The notes below the pieces were generated by a model. The model saw only the letters and a program-made list of their open reading frames with translations, made no database searches and was not told the origin of the DNA. The translations under genes and the position numbers were made by a program. From Mycobacterium fragae (GTDB lineage Bacteria; Actinomycetota; Actinomycetes; Mycobacteriales; Mycobacteriaceae), in contig NZ_LQOW01000016.1 in assembly GCF_002102185.1 (NCBI RefSeq), forward strand, positions 185,024 to 249,023: a stretch of DNA of 64,000 nucleotides. Direction: 5' to 3'. This document shows, in pieces, positions 48,308-59,984 of this stretch; position 1 is the stretch's first letter; each line of letters opens with the position of its first letter.

Positions 48308-50050
48308 CTACTCGACTCCGATCAGCAGCGCGTCGCCGCGGTGCCCAGTGCGATAGCTCACCAGCTCGATGCCCGGGTGATTGTCGTGCGCATGCTGTTG
48401 GAGTGCGTGGCCGACCGCGGGGTCAACGTCGGTTCCCACCAGCACCGTCACCAGCTCACCTCCCGCGGCCAACAGCAGATCGATCAGGCCCGTCGCCGCA
48501 GACGCGACGTCGTCGGCCACGATCAGGACCTCGTCGCCGGCGATGCCCAGCCCGTTGCCCGGTTCACAGGTGCCGGCCCAGGTCAGCGCTCGTTCGGTGG
48601 CGATGCGCACAGACCCATGCCGAGCGGCGCCGGCCGCGCGGGCCATGGTGAAGCCGTCGTCGACGGCTTGCCGTCCCGGTTCGTGGACGGCCAGCGCGGC
48701 CAATCCCTGCACCATCGATCCGGTCGGCAGGGGCACCACGTCGATGCCCCAGCCGATGGCTGCAGTGCAGCCGGCCACCAGTTCCTCGGCGGCCACATAG
48801 CCGTTGGGCAACACCATCACCTGCGCGGCCCCGGTGTCCACCACAGCACGCAACAGCTGCTGGGCGCTGACGCCGATCATCGGGTCGGTGGCGTCCGGGT
48901 CGGGCCGCAGCACGCAGGCCCCCTCGCCGGCGAACAACTCTGCCGCGCCGTCGCCGTCGACCACGGCCACCACGGCGCGCTCTCGCGTCCAGCTGCCGGG
49001 CGGCAGGCCGGTGGCGCCTGTCAGCGCGGAAATCTGGATTCGGTGGGGACGGCCGAACTCCAGACCCGCCTCGACGGCCGCTCCCGCGTCGTCGGTGTGC
49101 ACGTGTACCGAGTAACCGCCCCCGGCGCCGGACGCCTCGGAAGCCGACGTCGCGATGCCCACCGAGTCACCGAGTTGGCCGAGGCGGTCCCGCAGCGCGT
49201 CCGCCCCCGCGGCGTCACAACCGCCGAGCAGATACATCACTTCAAATTGCGGCCCCCGATGTTCGGCGGCGGGTTCGGCAGCCGGTCGGCGCGGTGCTGG
49301 CTGGTAGACCGTGCGAGCCGGCGCCTGCCCGGTGATCGTCGAGCGCAACGCGTCGAGCAGCACCAGCAGACCCCGTCCGCCGGCGTCAACCGCACCGGCC
49401 TCACCCAGCACGTCGAGCTGCTCGGGGGTTTTTTCCAATGCGACCACCGCGGCGTCGCCGGCGGCAGTGACCGCGCGGGCCAGCCCCTCCCCGGTGTTCG
49501 CGCACTGTTCGACGGCGTCGCCCGCGGCCTGCAATACCGAGACGATCGTCCCGGGGATCTTGCGGCCGCCCATCGAGGCGACGACCAGGTCCACGCCGTG
49601 ACGCAACGCGGCGCCGAGGGTGGCCGCGTCGATCTCAGGCAGTTCGCCCTCGGCGTCGGCGGCGGCGCCGGTGACGTCGGCGATGCCGCGAAGAATCTGG
49701 GACAGGATCACCCCGGAGTTGCCGCGCGCCCCGTTCAGGGCGCCCGCGGACAGGGCGGCCGCCACCCGGGCGACGTCACCGGAGCCTGCCTCCGTATTCG
49801 CCTCGGCCAGCGCCGAGCGCATGGTGAACAACATGTTGATGCCGGTGTCGGAATCGGCAACCGGGAACACGTTGAGCCGATTGATCTCGTCGATGTGGGT
49901 GATGAGGTCACTGACGGCGGTATGGGCCCATTGGCGCAGCGCAGCCGCATCCAATGGGCGGTCCGCCCCGCCCGGCCCCGACCCCAACCTTGACCCACCT
50001 CCTCGGCCTCCACCGGTGGGCGCCAGCCTATCCAGTACCGGCGACAGCAC
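48308..50050 (-). CDS. DAK2-domain (DhaL/FakA-like) kinase protein
   Basis: A 580-residue protein with an N-terminal DhaL-type nucleotide-binding domain (NVFPVADSDTGINM, whose aspartates bind Mg-ATP; ARGNSGVILSQI), a middle domain (VMYLLGGCDAAGADALRD, HVHTDDAG) and a C-terminal FakA/YloV-type domain (VLPNGYVAAEEL). In Firmicutes FakA with FakB phosphorylates fatty acids. The frame is intact here; I recall M. tuberculosis annotating two pieces (Rv2974c, Rv2975c). The GTG start at 50050 is divergent from rpmB and upstream of recG by 2 bp. Confidence 0.88.
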   Translation of the reverse strand: MLSPVLDRLAPTGGGRGGGSRLGSGPGGADRPLDAAALRQWAHTAVSDLITHIDEINRLNVFPVADSDTGINMLFTMRSALAEANTEAGSGDVARVAAALSAGALNGARGNSGVILSQILRGIADVTGAAADAEGELPEIDAATLGAALRHGVDLVVASMGGRKIPGTIVSVLQAAGDAVEQCANTGEGLARAVTAAGDAAVVALEKTPEQLDVLGEAGAVDAGGRGLLVLLDALRSTITGQAPARTVYQPAPRRPAAEPAAEHRGPQFEVMYLLGGCDAAGADALRDRLGQLGDSVGIATSASEASGAGGGYSVHVHTDDAGAAVEAGLEFGRPHRIQISALTGATGLPPGSWTRERAVVAVVDGDGAAELFAGEGACVLRPDPDATDPMIGVSAQQLLRAVVDTGAAQVMVLPNGYVAAEELVAGCTAAIGWGIDVVPLPTGSMVQGLAALAVHEPGRQAVDDGFTMARAAGAARHGSVRIATERALTWAGTCEPGNGLGIAGDEVLIVADDVASAATGLIDLLLAAGGELVTVLVGTDVDPAVGHALQQHAHDNHPGIELVSYRTGHRGDALLIGVE

Positions 50051-50083
50051 AGGTCACGACGTGCCCGGCGAGTGTTGATCGTT

Positions 50084-50113
50084 TTGGCGGTTCCACCCTT
50101 CGCCAGCTATTCT
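50084..50113 (+). promoter_or_regulatory. Candidate promoter of rpmB
   Basis: TTGGCG (50084-50089) and TATTCT (50108-50113) are separated by 18 bp and lie about 65 bp before the rpmB start, within the 127-bp divergent gap. They look like a sigma-A type promoter. Confidence 0.45.
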
Positions 50114-50177
50114 GGCCAGGTTGTCGGGCCACCCGTAACCGGTTGCTGCGCCCCCAAAGTTTTAAGGAGTTTCACCT

Positions 50178-50372
50178 ATGGCCGCCGTCTGCGACATCTG
50201 CGGGAAGCGCCCCGGCTTCGGCAAGTCGGTGTCGCACTCGCATCGCCGGACCAGCCGTCGCTGGGATCCCAACATCCAGACCGTGCGGGTCGCCAGCCGC
50301 CCCGGGGGCAACAAGCACCGCCTCAACGTCTGCACGTCCTGCATCAAGGCCGGCCGGGTCACCCGCGGCTAA
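50178..50372 (+). CDS. rpmB: 50S ribosomal protein L28
   Basis: A 64-residue L28 of the zinc-ribbon (C+) type: C5/C8 (CDIC) and C52/C55 (CTSC) form the zinc site. The AAGGAG at 50164-50169 gives an 8-nt spacer to the ATG. Mycobacteria have several L28 paralogues; loss of cysteines marks the zinc-starvation versions, so this is the zinc-replete form. It converges on ung with a 4-bp gap. Confidence 0.95.
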   Translation: MAAVCDICGKRPGFGKSVSHSHRRTSRRWDPNIQTVRVASRPGGNKHRLNVCTSCIKAGRVTRG

Positions 50373-50376
50373 TCGC

Positions 50377-51060
50377 CTACGGCAGTCGCCAGTCCACAGG
50401 CTCGGCACCCATCTGCGTGAGCAGCTCGTTCGCACGGCTGAACGGGCGCGAGCCGAAGAACCCGCGCGACGCCGACAACGGCGAGGGATGCGGCGATTCG
50501 ATCGCGACACAGTCTTGGCCCGCCAGCATCGGCTTCAGCGTCGAGGCGTCGCGACCCCACAGGATGGCCACCATCGGCTTACGGCGATCCACCAGCGCGC
50601 GGATGGCGCATTCGGTGACGGCCTCCCAGCCCTTGCCGCGATGTGATGCCGGGTTACCGGGCTGGACGGTGAGTACGCGGTTGAGCAGCATCACGCCACG
50701 CTTTGCCCACGGCGTCAGGTCGCCGCACGACGGCGCCGGATAGCCCAAGTCGCTGGCATATTCGGCGAAGATGTTCTCCAGACTCCGCGGCAGTGGCCGC
50801 ACCGCCTCACCCACCGAGAAGCTCAGCCCGACCGCGTGCCCCGGCGTCGGATAGGGATCCTGGCCGACGATCAGTATCCGAACCTCGTCGAAGGGAAAAG
50901 TGAAGGCGCGCAACACATTCTCACCCGCGGGCAGGTAGCCGCGCCCGGCCGCGATTTCGGCGCGCAGGAACCGGCCCATCTCGGCGACCTTTTCGCTGAC
51001 CGGCTCCAGGGCCTGCGCCCAGCCGCCGTCGACCAGTTCACGTAGCGGCCGCGCCGTCAC
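50377..51060 (-). CDS. ung: Uracil-DNA glycosylase
   Basis: A 227-residue family 1 UDG removing uracil from DNA. The water-activating loop [14 protein letters not shown] and the minor-groove loop [20 protein letters not shown] are complete. The GTG at 51060 overlaps the stop of the DUF1330 gene as GTGA. Confidence 0.97.
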   Translation of the reverse strand: MTARPLRELVDGGWAQALEPVSEKVAEMGRFLRAEIAAGRGYLPAGENVLRAFTFPFDEVRILIVGQDPYPTPGHAVGLSFSVGEAVRPLPRSLENIFAEYASDLGYPAPSCGDLTPWAKRGVMLLNRVLTVQPGNPASHRGKGWEAVTECAIRALVDRRKPMVAILWGRDASTLKPMLAGQDCVAIESPHPSPLSASRGFFGSRPFSRANELLTQMGAEPVDWRLP

Positions 51061-51347
51061 GCCAGCCCCTCCGCAAGCAGAACCACGGTGTCGGCGCCCG
51101 CGCGGCGGTGTTTCGAAATCTCTTGGTATTCAGTCGATTCGGCCCACCGCCTAAACGCGGCCTGGTCGGGAAAGGACATCAGTACCACCTTCTCACGGTC
51201 CCACTGGCCCTCGATGACCTGGGGCGACTCGTCGGCGGCCAGCAGCGTGCCCTGGTAGTCATTGAACACCTGCATGAACCTTGCCTGATAGCGGTCGTAA
51301 GCGGCGCGGTCGGTGAACCGCAGCTGGGCAATGGCGTAGACGGTCAC
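51057..51347 (-). CDS. DUF1330 family protein
   Basis: A 96-residue ferredoxin-like-fold protein ([43 protein letters not shown]), a DUF1330/dimeric alpha-beta barrel member of unknown activity. The GTG at 51347 has a GGGAG-type site 7 bp upstream. It sits between thiL (15-bp gap) and ung (4-bp overlap), so it is in one transcript with both. I do not recall it there in M. tuberculosis. Confidence 0.85.
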   Translation of the reverse strand: MTVYAIAQLRFTDRAAYDRYQARFMQVFNDYQGTLLAADESPQVIEGQWDREKVVLMSFPDQAAFRRWAESTEYQEISKHRRAGADTVVLLAEGLA

Positions 51348-51362
51348 TTTTATTCTCCCGAG

Positions 51363-52322
51363 TCACCTTAACGAGCCGAATGATTCCCAGCCCGAGTATC
51401 CGCGCCACTCTCCGCCGTCGACGAGCACACGCGGTGGCCCGTCGAGCACCTGGCCGATGACCCGCCAGCCGACCGGAGCCGCGTCGCGGAACACCGCGAT
51501 CAGGGCGTGGTCTTCTCCCCCACCGAACACCCACGCCCACGGGTCGGCGTCGACCGCATCGGCGGCGCCGGCCAGTGCCTCCCGATCGGCCGCCAGCGCT
51601 TCGGTGCTCAGGTCGATGCCGACACCTGACGCTTCGGCGAGATGCCGCAGATCGCCCACCAGGCCGTCGGAAACGTCGATCATCGCCTGGGCGCCGGCGT
51701 CGGCCGCGGCGCGGCCCTGGCCGTAGGGGGGTTGCGGTACCAGATGGCGACGCCGCAACTCGTCGAAGCCGCTGATCTCGTTGCGCCACAAGGCATATCC
51801 GGCCGCCGACTGTCCCAGCACGCCGGCGACCGCAACCACTGCGCCCGGGCGCGCCCCGGCGCGCTGCACCGGCGCCCGCCCGTCTAGGTCGCCCAGCACG
51901 GTCACCGAGATCACCCACTGCGGGCAGCTGACCAGATCTCCGCCGGCGACGCCCGCTCCGATCCGGTCGGCTTCCTCCCACATGCCGTCCGCCAGCTCGC
52001 TGACTTGCGCGGCCGGCGTTTCGGACGGCGCCCCGAAGCCGACGACGAACGCGGTGGGCCGTGCACCCATCGCCTCGATGTCGGCGGCGTTTTGCGCGAT
52101 GGCCTTGCGGCCGACGTCGTGCGGCGTGGACCAGTCCAGCCGGAAGTGGCGCCCCTCGACCAGCATGTCCGTCGACACCACGACCCGACCGTCATCGGCG
52201 ATCACCACCGCGGCGTCGTCACCGGGACCGAGCGCGACCGCGGCCGGCTGGCCTCGACCCTGCGCAAGCCGATCGATCATGCCGAACTCGCCGAGTTCAC
52301 CCAGCGTGGGGTCGGGTCTCAC
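51363..52322 (-). CDS. thiL: Thiamine-monophosphate kinase
   Basis: A 319-residue kinase making thiamine pyrophosphate from TMP. Motifs LGPGDDAAVV (Mg-ATP), STDMLVEGRHFRLDW, AGGDLVSC and MIDVSDGL are present. The GTG at 52322 has GGAGG at 52327-52331; the open frame to 52616 would overlap the divergent DUF3515 gene and is not conserved. Confidence 0.95.
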   Translation of the reverse strand: MRPDPTLGELGEFGMIDRLAQGRGQPAAVALGPGDDAAVVIADDGRVVVSTDMLVEGRHFRLDWSTPHDVGRKAIAQNAADIEAMGARPTAFVVGFGAPSETPAAQVSELADGMWEEADRIGAGVAGGDLVSCPQWVISVTVLGDLDGRAPVQRAGARPGAVVAVAGVLGQSAAGYALWRNEISGFDELRRRHLVPQPPYGQGRAAADAGAQAMIDVSDGLVGDLRHLAEASGVGIDLSTEALAADREALAGAADAVDADPWAWVFGGGEDHALIAVFRDAAPVGWRVIGQVLDGPPRVLVDGGEWRGYSGWESFGSLR

Positions 52323-52381
52323 GCCACCTCCAGAGAATCGACGGGTAGGTTTTTGTCCGCCGACTCCGGGAGTGTAAGCAC

Positions 52382-52909
52382 GTGGACAACGACGAGGGAC
52401 CGTCGCGCACCGTGCTGATCGCGGCGCTGGTGCTGGCCGTCGGCGCGATCGGCGCGGTACTGGCAATCGCGGTGACCCGTCACTCGCCGCAGCAACCGGT
52501 GGCCATCGCCGCTGTGCCCGCGCCGCAGGCACAGCATCCGGCGTGCCGAGCCCTGCTGGCGGCGCTGCCGCAGCGACTCGGCGACTATCAGCGCGCCCCC
52601 ACCGTCGCGCCGACACCTGCCGGCGCCGCCGCCTGGCGTCCCGACAGCGATGGGGAGCCGGTGGTGCTGCGGTGCGGGGTGGAACGTCCGGCGGACTTCG
52701 TGGTCGGTTCGCCGATCCAGGTCGTCGACCGAGTGCAGTGGTTCGAAGTTCGCCAGGATCACCGGTCCACCTGGTACACCGTCGACCGGCCGGTCTATGT
52801 CGCGCTGACTCTGCCGCCCGGCTCGGGACCCACGCCGATCCAGCAACTCTCCGACCTGGTCGACCACGCGATGCCGGCCGTGCCGATCAGCCCGGCGCCG
52901 TCCGGCTAG
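52382..52909 (+). CDS. DUF3515 family membrane-anchored protein
   Basis: A 175-residue protein: short polar N-terminus, one membrane helix (about residues 10-32), then an extracytoplasmic domain with two cysteines ([15 protein letters not shown]) that may pair and an aromatic stretch [19 protein letters not shown]. Function is unknown (Rv2980c-type position). The GTG at 52382 is divergent from thiL by 59 bp; its end overlaps ddlA by 4 bp on the opposite strand. Confidence 0.85.
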   Translation: MDNDEGPSRTVLIAALVLAVGAIGAVLAIAVTRHSPQQPVAIAAVPAPQAQHPACRALLAALPQRLGDYQRAPTVAPTPAGAAAWRPDSDGEPVVLRCGVERPADFVVGSPIQVVDRVQWFEVRQDHRSTWYTVDRPVYVALTLPPGSGPTPIQQLSDLVDHAMPAVPISPAPSG

Positions 52910-54015
52910 CGCAGACCGGTCCCACGCGCCAACGCAGTCTCCACCATGGTCGCCAGCAAGGTCGGGTAGTCCACGCCGCTGGCTGCCCACATCCGCGGGT
53001 ACATCGAGATCGTGGTGAAACCGGGCATCGTGTTGACCTCGTTGATCAGCGGCCCGTCCTCGGTGAGGAAGAAGTCCACCCGGGCCAAACCCTGGCAGTC
53101 GATCGCCCGGAACGCCCGAATGGCCAATGCCCGCACCGCCTCACTCACCTCGTCGTCGATCTTGGCGGGCACGTCGAGTTCGGCGGCGTCGTCGAGGTAT
53201 TTGCTCGCAAAGTCATAAAACGGGTCTTCGCGCCCGCGCACTCCGACCACCCGTATCTCCCCGACGGCGCTGGCTTGCACTGCGCCGTCAGGGAATTCGA
53301 GGACGCCGCACTCCAATTCGCGGCCGGCGACCGAGGCCTCGACGAGCACCTTTGGGTCGTGCCGACGGGCATCGGCGATGGCTGCAGGCAGCTGCTCCCA
53401 GCTGGTGACCCGATTGACGCCGATCGACGATCCGCCGCGCGCGGGCTTGACGAAGACCGGCAGCCCGAGTCGATCGCGCTGCTCGGCGTCCAGCGTCGAC
53501 TGCGACGGCCGCAGCACCGCATGGGCGCCGATCGGAAGTCCCTCGGCCAAAAGCAGCTTCTTGGTGAACTCCTTGTCCATCGCCGTGGCACTGGAAAGAA
53601 CTCCGGCGCCCACATAGGGCACACCGGCCAGTTCGAGCAGGCCCTGGATGGTGCCGTCTTCTCCGTACGGGCCGTGCAGGACCGGGAACACCACGTCGAC
53701 GGAGGTCAGCACCTCACTCCCGCCGGGCGAGAGCGACACCAGCTCGCCGGCGCGCTGCGGATCGGCGCGCAGCGCCAGCTCGGTCCCCGATTCGGGGCTC
53801 ACGCCGGGCAGCTGGCGATTGGTGATCGCCAGCTTGTCCGGGTCGCCGTCGGTGAGCACCCACGAGCCGTCGGGGGTGATCCCGACCGCGACCACGTCGA
53901 ACCTCTCGGGATCCAGGTTGCGCAGAATGCTGCCCGCCGACACACAGGAGATGGCGTGCTCGTTGCTGCGTCCGCCGAACACGACGGCGACACGGATGCG
54001 GTGACGGGCGCTCAC
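52906..54015 (-). CDS. ddlA: D-alanine--D-alanine ligase
   Basis: A 369-residue ATP-grasp ligase for the peptidoglycan precursor dipeptide and the target of D-cycloserine. Seen are [23 protein letters not shown], the lid [14 protein letters not shown], and the Mg site [11 protein letters not shown]. The ATG/GTG-type start at 54015 is the family start. It is 25 bp after gpsA, an operon pairing seen in other mycobacteria. Confidence 0.97.
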   Translation of the reverse strand: MSARHRIRVAVVFGGRSNEHAISCVSAGSILRNLDPERFDVVAVGITPDGSWVLTDGDPDKLAITNRQLPGVSPESGTELALRADPQRAGELVSLSPGGSEVLTSVDVVFPVLHGPYGEDGTIQGLLELAGVPYVGAGVLSSATAMDKEFTKKLLLAEGLPIGAHAVLRPSQSTLDAEQRDRLGLPVFVKPARGGSSIGVNRVTSWEQLPAAIADARRHDPKVLVEASVAGRELECGVLEFPDGAVQASAVGEIRVVGVRGREDPFYDFASKYLDDAAELDVPAKIDDEVSEAVRALAIRAFRAIDCQGLARVDFFLTEDGPLINEVNTMPGFTTISMYPRMWAASGVDYPTLLATMVETALARGTGLR

Positions 54016-54040
54016 AACCTAGAGAGGCTACCTGTCCGTG

Positions 54041-55790
<1,750 letters not shown>

Positions 55791-55863
55791 CAAGTCGGTG
55801 AACGGCCCGTCAACGGTGCATGGATGTCGGTCAGTCGGTGGCAGCACGACCCGCTGATGAGGA

Positions 55864-58077
55864 ATGATCACAAGGGTGACCGACATCGAAGCCAGGGAAG
55901 CGGCCGCAGTCGCGGCCGGCGCCTCAGCCGAGGCGCGCCCGGACGGGCCCGCATGGCATCCGGGTGACTCGGCACCGGGCGCACCGCCTGCGGCGACGGC
56001 CGCCGCGATCGAGGACGAACTTCCCGAGCACCGCTATCTCAACCGGGAACTGAGCTGGCTGGATTTCAATGCACGGGTCTTGGCGCTTGCCGCGGACCCG
56101 TCGCTGCCACTGCTTGAGCGCGCGAAGTTTCTGGCGATCTTTGCTTCCAACCTCGACGAGTTCTACATGGTTCGCGTCGCCGGCCTCAAGCGGCGCGACG
56201 AGATGGGCCTGTCGGTTCGCTCCGCGGACGGGCTGACGCCACGCGAGCAACTGCGTCGCATCGGCGAGCAGACCCAGCAGATCGCCAGTCGGCACGCGCG
56301 TGTCTTTCTCGATTCGGTGCGACCGGCGCTGGCCGAAGAGGGGATCCACGTCGTCACGTGGGCCGACCTGAACGAAGCTGAGCGCAAGCAGCTGTCCATC
56401 TATTTCCACGATCAGGTCTTCCCGGTGCTGACACCGCTGGCGGTCGACCCCGCGCACCCGTTCCCGTTCGTCAGCGGGTTGAGCTTGAACCTGGCGGTCA
56501 CCGTGAAGCGGCCTGACGACGGCGGCCAGCACTTCGCGCGGGTCAAGGTGCCCGACAACGTCGATCGCTTCGTCGAACTTGGCGCGCGGAAGAATGCCGA
56601 CGGCAGAACAGAAGTGCGGTTCCTGCCGATGGAGGAGCTGATCGCGGCGTTCTTGCCGGTGCTGTTCCCCGGTCTGGAGATCGCCGAGCACCACGTGTTC
56701 CGCATTACCCGCAACGCCGATTTCGAGGTCGAAGAGGACCGCGACGAAGATCTGCTGCAGGCGCTCGAGCGTGAATTGGCCCGTCGGCGCTTCGGCTCAC
56801 CGGTGCGGCTCGAAGTGGCCGACGACATGACCGAAAACATGTTGGAGTTGCTGCTGCGCGAACTCGACGTGCATCCCGGCGACGTCATCGAAGTGCCGGG
56901 GCTTTTGGATTTGTCGTCGCTGTGGCAGATCTATGACCTCGACCGTCCGGCCTTGAAAGATCCGACATTCGTTCCGGCCACGCATCCCGCGTTCGCCGAA
57001 CGGGAAACGCCCAAGAGCATCTTCGCGACACTGCGCGAGGGCGATGTGTTGGTGCATCACCCCTACGACTCGTTCTCGACCAGCGTGCAACGATTCATCG
57101 AGCAGGCCGCGGCCGACCCGAATGTGCTGGCGATCAAACAAACGCTGTACCGCACTTCCGGCGATTCGCCGATCGTCACCGCGCTCATTGATGCCGCCGA
57201 GGCCGGCAAGCAGGTGGTGGCGCTGGTTGAAATCAAGGCCCGGTTCGACGAACAGGCCAATATCCGTTGGGCGCGCGCATTGGAGCAGGCCGGGGTGCAT
57301 GTGGTGTACGGGCTGGTGGGGCTCAAGACGCACTGCAAGACCGCACTGGTGGTGCGTCGCGAAGGCCCGGCGATCCGGCGCTATTGCCATGTCGGAACCG
57401 GCAATTACAACAGCAAGACGGCGCGGTTGTACGAGGACATCGGCTTGCTGACCGCCGACCCGGATATCGGCGCCGATCTGACCGACCTGTTCAATTCGCT
57501 GACCGGATACTCGCGAAAGTTGTCCTACCGCAATCTGCTGGTGGCTCCGCAAGGTATCCGCTCCGGCATCATCGAGCGCGTCGAGCGTGAGGTTGCCGCG
57601 CACCGCGAAAGCGGTAACGGGCGCATCCGACTCAAAATGAACGCCTTGGTCGACGAGCAGGTCATCGATGCGCTCTATCGCGCATCGCAGGCCGGTGTGG
57701 ATGTGCAAGTGGTGGTGCGCGGAATCTGCGCATTGCGGCCGGGAGTCGACGGCTTCTCCGAAAACATCACCGTGCGATCGATTCTCGGACGCTTCCTGGA
57801 GCACTCACGAATCATCCACTTCCGCGCCATCGACGAATTCTGGATCGGCAGCGCCGACATGATGCACCGCAACCTGGACCGGCGCGTCGAGGTGATGGCT
57901 CAGGTCAAAGACCCACGACTCACCGCGCAACTGGACGACATATTCGAGTCGGCCCTTGATCCGGCCACCCGCTGCTGGGAGCTCGGGTCGGACGGACAGT
58001 GGACCGCCTCACCGCGGGCCGGCCAGACGGTGCGCGACCATCAGGTGTCGCTGATGGATCAACACCGCAGCCCGTGA
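55864..58077 (+). CDS. ppk1: Polyphosphate kinase 1
   Basis: A 737-residue PPK1 that reversibly makes long-chain polyphosphate from ATP. The N domain starts [16 protein letters not shown]. Two phospholipase-D-like catalytic halves follow, with H509 in [18 protein letters not shown] as the phosphorylated histidine and [30 protein letters not shown] in the second half. A GAGGA abuts ATG 55864; the in-frame GTG at 55876 (VTDIEARE) fits M. tuberculosis equally well and may be the real start. mutT1 follows after 81 bp. Confidence 0.96.
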   Translation: MITRVTDIEAREAAAVAAGASAEARPDGPAWHPGDSAPGAPPAATAAAIEDELPEHRYLNRELSWLDFNARVLALAADPSLPLLERAKFLAIFASNLDEFYMVRVAGLKRRDEMGLSVRSADGLTPREQLRRIGEQTQQIASRHARVFLDSVRPALAEEGIHVVTWADLNEAERKQLSIYFHDQVFPVLTPLAVDPAHPFPFVSGLSLNLAVTVKRPDDGGQHFARVKVPDNVDRFVELGARKNADGRTEVRFLPMEELIAAFLPVLFPGLEIAEHHVFRITRNADFEVEEDRDEDLLQALERELARRRFGSPVRLEVADDMTENMLELLLRELDVHPGDVIEVPGLLDLSSLWQIYDLDRPALKDPTFVPATHPAFAERETPKSIFATLREGDVLVHHPYDSFSTSVQRFIEQAAADPNVLAIKQTLYRTSGDSPIVTALIDAAEAGKQVVALVEIKARFDEQANIRWARALEQAGVHVVYGLVGLKTHCKTALVVRREGPAIRRYCHVGTGNYNSKTARLYEDIGLLTADPDIGADLTDLFNSLTGYSRKLSYRNLLVAPQGIRSGIIERVEREVAAHRESGNGRIRLKMNALVDEQVIDALYRASQAGVDVQVVVRGICALRPGVDGFSENITVRSILGRFLEHSRIIHFRAIDEFWIGSADMMHRNLDRRVEVMAQVKDPRLTAQLDDIFESALDPATRCWELGSDGQWTASPRAGQTVRDHQVSLMDQHRSP

Positions 58078-58158
58078 CCGCCATTCGTATGTCGACCGTT
58101 GCGGCTCCTGCCGACGATAGGGTTTCGGCGGATCCCGAATTGACCTGCAGGAGTTAAG

Positions 58159-59091
58159 GTGCCGACACAGATCTCGCCGGAGGACCCGGCGGGCAAGATC
58201 GTTCGCGCGGCCGGTGCGGTGCTGTGGCGGCCCGGCTACCGCGAGTCAGCGGTCGAGATTGCGGTGATCCACCGCCCCCGCTACGACGATTGGTCGCTGC
58301 CCAAGGGCAAGGCCGACCCCGGCGAAACCGAACCGTTGACCGCGGTGCGTGAAGTCTTCGAGGAAACCGGCCACCGCGTGCATCTCGGCCGACGGATCGC
58401 GACGGTGAGCTACCCGATCGAACAAGGCACCAAGAAAGTGCGCTACTGGTCGGCATGCAGCATTGGCGGGGAGTTCGTCCCGACCAACGAAGTCGATGAG
58501 CTGGTCTGGCTGCCGGCCGCGGCCGCGGCGAAGAAACTGTCCTACGCCTACGACCGAAAGGTCTTGCGCCGGTTCGCCAAGCATCCCGCGGATACCCAGA
58601 CCGTGCTGATAGTCCGCCACGGCACCGCTGGAAGCAAGTCACGATTCTCCGGTGACGACACCAAGCGACCGTTGGACAAGAAGGGCCGTGCGCAAGCCGA
58701 AGCATTGGTTGGGCAGCTGCTCGCCTTCGGCGCCAACGATGTGTACGCCGCCGACCGGCTTCGCTGCCACCAGACGGTGGAACCGCTGGCAGAGGAGCTG
58801 GGCGTAGTGATATGCAACGAGCCCACGCTGACCGAGGAGGCGTATGCCGAAAACCCCAAACGCGCTCGGCGTCGGGTGCTGCAGATCGCCGAGTCGAGCC
58901 GCGCGCCGGTGATCTGCACGCAGGGCAAGGTAATTCCGGACCTGATCGGCTGGTGGTGTGACCGCGACGGCGTGCGCCCGGACAAATCACGCAACCGCAA
59001 GGGCAGCACGTGGGTGCTGTCGTTGTCGGCTGGGCGGCTGATCGCAGCCGACCACATCGGCAGCGCACTCGCCGCCAACGTGGTCACCTAG
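58159..59091 (+). CDS. mutT1: MutT1: Nudix hydrolase fused to histidine phosphatase
   Basis: A 310-residue two-domain enzyme. Residues about 10-145 form a Nudix domain with [22 protein letters not shown]; about 155-310 a histidine phosphatase with [10 protein letters not shown]. In mycobacteria MutT1 converts 8-oxo-(d)GTP to the diphosphate and hydrolyses diadenosine polyphosphates, the C-terminal domain removing phosphate further. The GTG at 58159 has GCAGGAG 5 nt upstream. Confidence 0.95.
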   Translation: MPTQISPEDPAGKIVRAAGAVLWRPGYRESAVEIAVIHRPRYDDWSLPKGKADPGETEPLTAVREVFEETGHRVHLGRRIATVSYPIEQGTKKVRYWSACSIGGEFVPTNEVDELVWLPAAAAAKKLSYAYDRKVLRRFAKHPADTQTVLIVRHGTAGSKSRFSGDDTKRPLDKKGRAQAEALVGQLLAFGANDVYAADRLRCHQTVEPLAEELGVVICNEPTLTEEAYAENPKRARRRVLQIAESSRAPVICTQGKVIPDLIGWWCDRDGVRPDKSRNRKGSTWVLSLSAGRLIAADHIGSALAANVVT

Positions 59092-59147
59092 CACGCAGAT
59101 TCGCCGTAGCGCCTCACGATCGAGCCGAACTACGGCGAATCTGCGTG
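59092..59147. terminator. Perfect 18-bp inverted repeat between mutT1 and hupB
   Basis: Arms CACGCAGATTCGCCGTAG (59092-59109) and its exact complement (59130-59147) flank a 20-nt loop directly after the mutT1 stop and 16 bp before the hupB stop. It lies between convergent genes, so it probably acts as a terminator in both directions. Confidence 0.7.
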
Positions 59148-59163
59148 TTGGGTTGTCTAGCGC

Positions 59164-59787
59164 TTACCTGCGACCGCGGCGAGCCGTGGACTTCTTAGCT
59201 GCCGTGCGCTTGGTGGCCTTCTTGGCCGGGCGCTTGGTTGCTGCCTTGCGGGCGGTGGTTTTCTTGGCCGTCGTCCGCTTGGTGGCCTTCTTGGCCGGCG
59301 TCCGCTTGGTGGCCTTCTTAGCGGTCGTCCGCTTTGTGGCCTTCTTGGCGGTTGTCCGCTTTGTGGCTTTCTTAGCAGCGGTCTTTCGGGCCGGAGCCTT
59401 CTTCGCTGCCTTCTTCGCGGCCTTCTTAGCCGGCGACTTCTTCGCCGCCTTCTTGGCACCGCTTGCACCAACACCACGTTTCACGGCTGGTCCTTCCGCT
59501 GGGAGACGCTGTGCGCCAGATACAACAGCTTTGAATTGTGCGCCCGGACGGAACGCGGGCACGGACGTCGGCTTCACCTTTACCGTCTCGCCGGTGCGGG
59601 GATTACGGGCAACGCGCGCCGCGCGGCGCCGCTGCTCGAACACACCGAAACCGGTAATGGTGACGCTGTCACCCTTGTGCACGGCGCGCACAATGGTGTC
59701 GACGACATTCTCAACGGCGGCGGTTGCCGACCGACGATCCGAGCCCAATTTGTCTGTGAGCACATCAATGAGCTCTGCTTTGTTCAT
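59164..59787 (-). CDS. hupB: Histone-like DNA-binding protein HupB
   Basis: A 207-residue mycobacterial HU. Residues 1-90 are the HU fold ([37 protein letters not shown]). Residues 100-207 are a histone-H1-like tail of [13 protein letters not shown] repeats ending in TARRGRR. It compacts DNA and is implicated in iron and stress responses in M. tuberculosis. The GGAGGG 6 nt upstream supports ATG 59787 over the frame to 59907. The tail differs from the PAKK-type tail of M. tuberculosis. Confidence 0.96.
   Translation of the reverse strand: MNKAELIDVLTDKLGSDRRSATAAVENVVDTIVRAVHKGDSVTITGFGVFEQRRRAARVARNPRTGETVKVKPTSVPAFRPGAQFKAVVSGAQRLPAEGPAVKRGVGASGAKKAAKKSPAKKAAKKAAKKAPARKTAAKKATKRTTAKKATKRTTAKKATKRTPAKKATKRTTAKKTTARKAATKRPAKKATKRTAAKKSTARRGRR
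59270..59377 (-). repeat. 27-bp tandem repeat x4 within hupB
   Basis: Four consecutive 27-bp units (59270, 59297, 59324, 59351) encode nine-residue KATKRTxAK blocks of the HupB tail, with a few mismatches between units. Such arrays change copy number by slippage. Confidence 0.85.
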
Positions 59788-59833
59788 CCAAACCCTCCGA
59801 AACCAGTGGCCCGCTTTGGACCGACTAGAGGAC

Positions 59834-59863
59834 ACGGTAAACCCTGACATACCTGATTTCCAA
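59834..59863 (-). promoter_or_regulatory. Candidate hupB promoter
   Basis: On the minus strand TTGGAA (59858-59863) and TACCGT (59834-59839) are spaced 18 bp apart, about 47 bp before the hupB ATG. The match is moderate only. Confidence 0.3.
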
Positions 59864-59890
59864 GAGCCACGCCCAATTTCAGTGGGCTCT
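59863..59890. terminator. Stem-loop in the leuD-hupB gap
   Basis: AGAGCCAC (59863-59870) pairs with GTGGGCTCT (59882-59890) with one bulge and an 11-nt loop, 95-120 bp downstream of the leuD stop. A T-run (59898-59903) lies on the plus-strand side only, so as a leuCD terminator it would lack a U-tract. Confidence 0.4.
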
Positions 59891-59984
59891 GGCCGAATTT
59901 TTTGCAATCCGGTTGCCGCGCTTGACCGATGGCGAGGGGGTCAAATAACCGTGTGCAGTGCTCGGAATTCGGGGCCCGAACGAC

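Noticed and set aside
59270..59377. CRISPR-like regular repeats
   Set aside because: The units are directly contiguous without spacers and encode the HupB tail in frame.
59898..59903. Plus-strand intrinsic terminator (stem plus T6) upstream of leuD
   Set aside because: No plus-strand gene ends nearby other than mutT1, over 750 bp away behind its own palindrome; the T-run may be chance.
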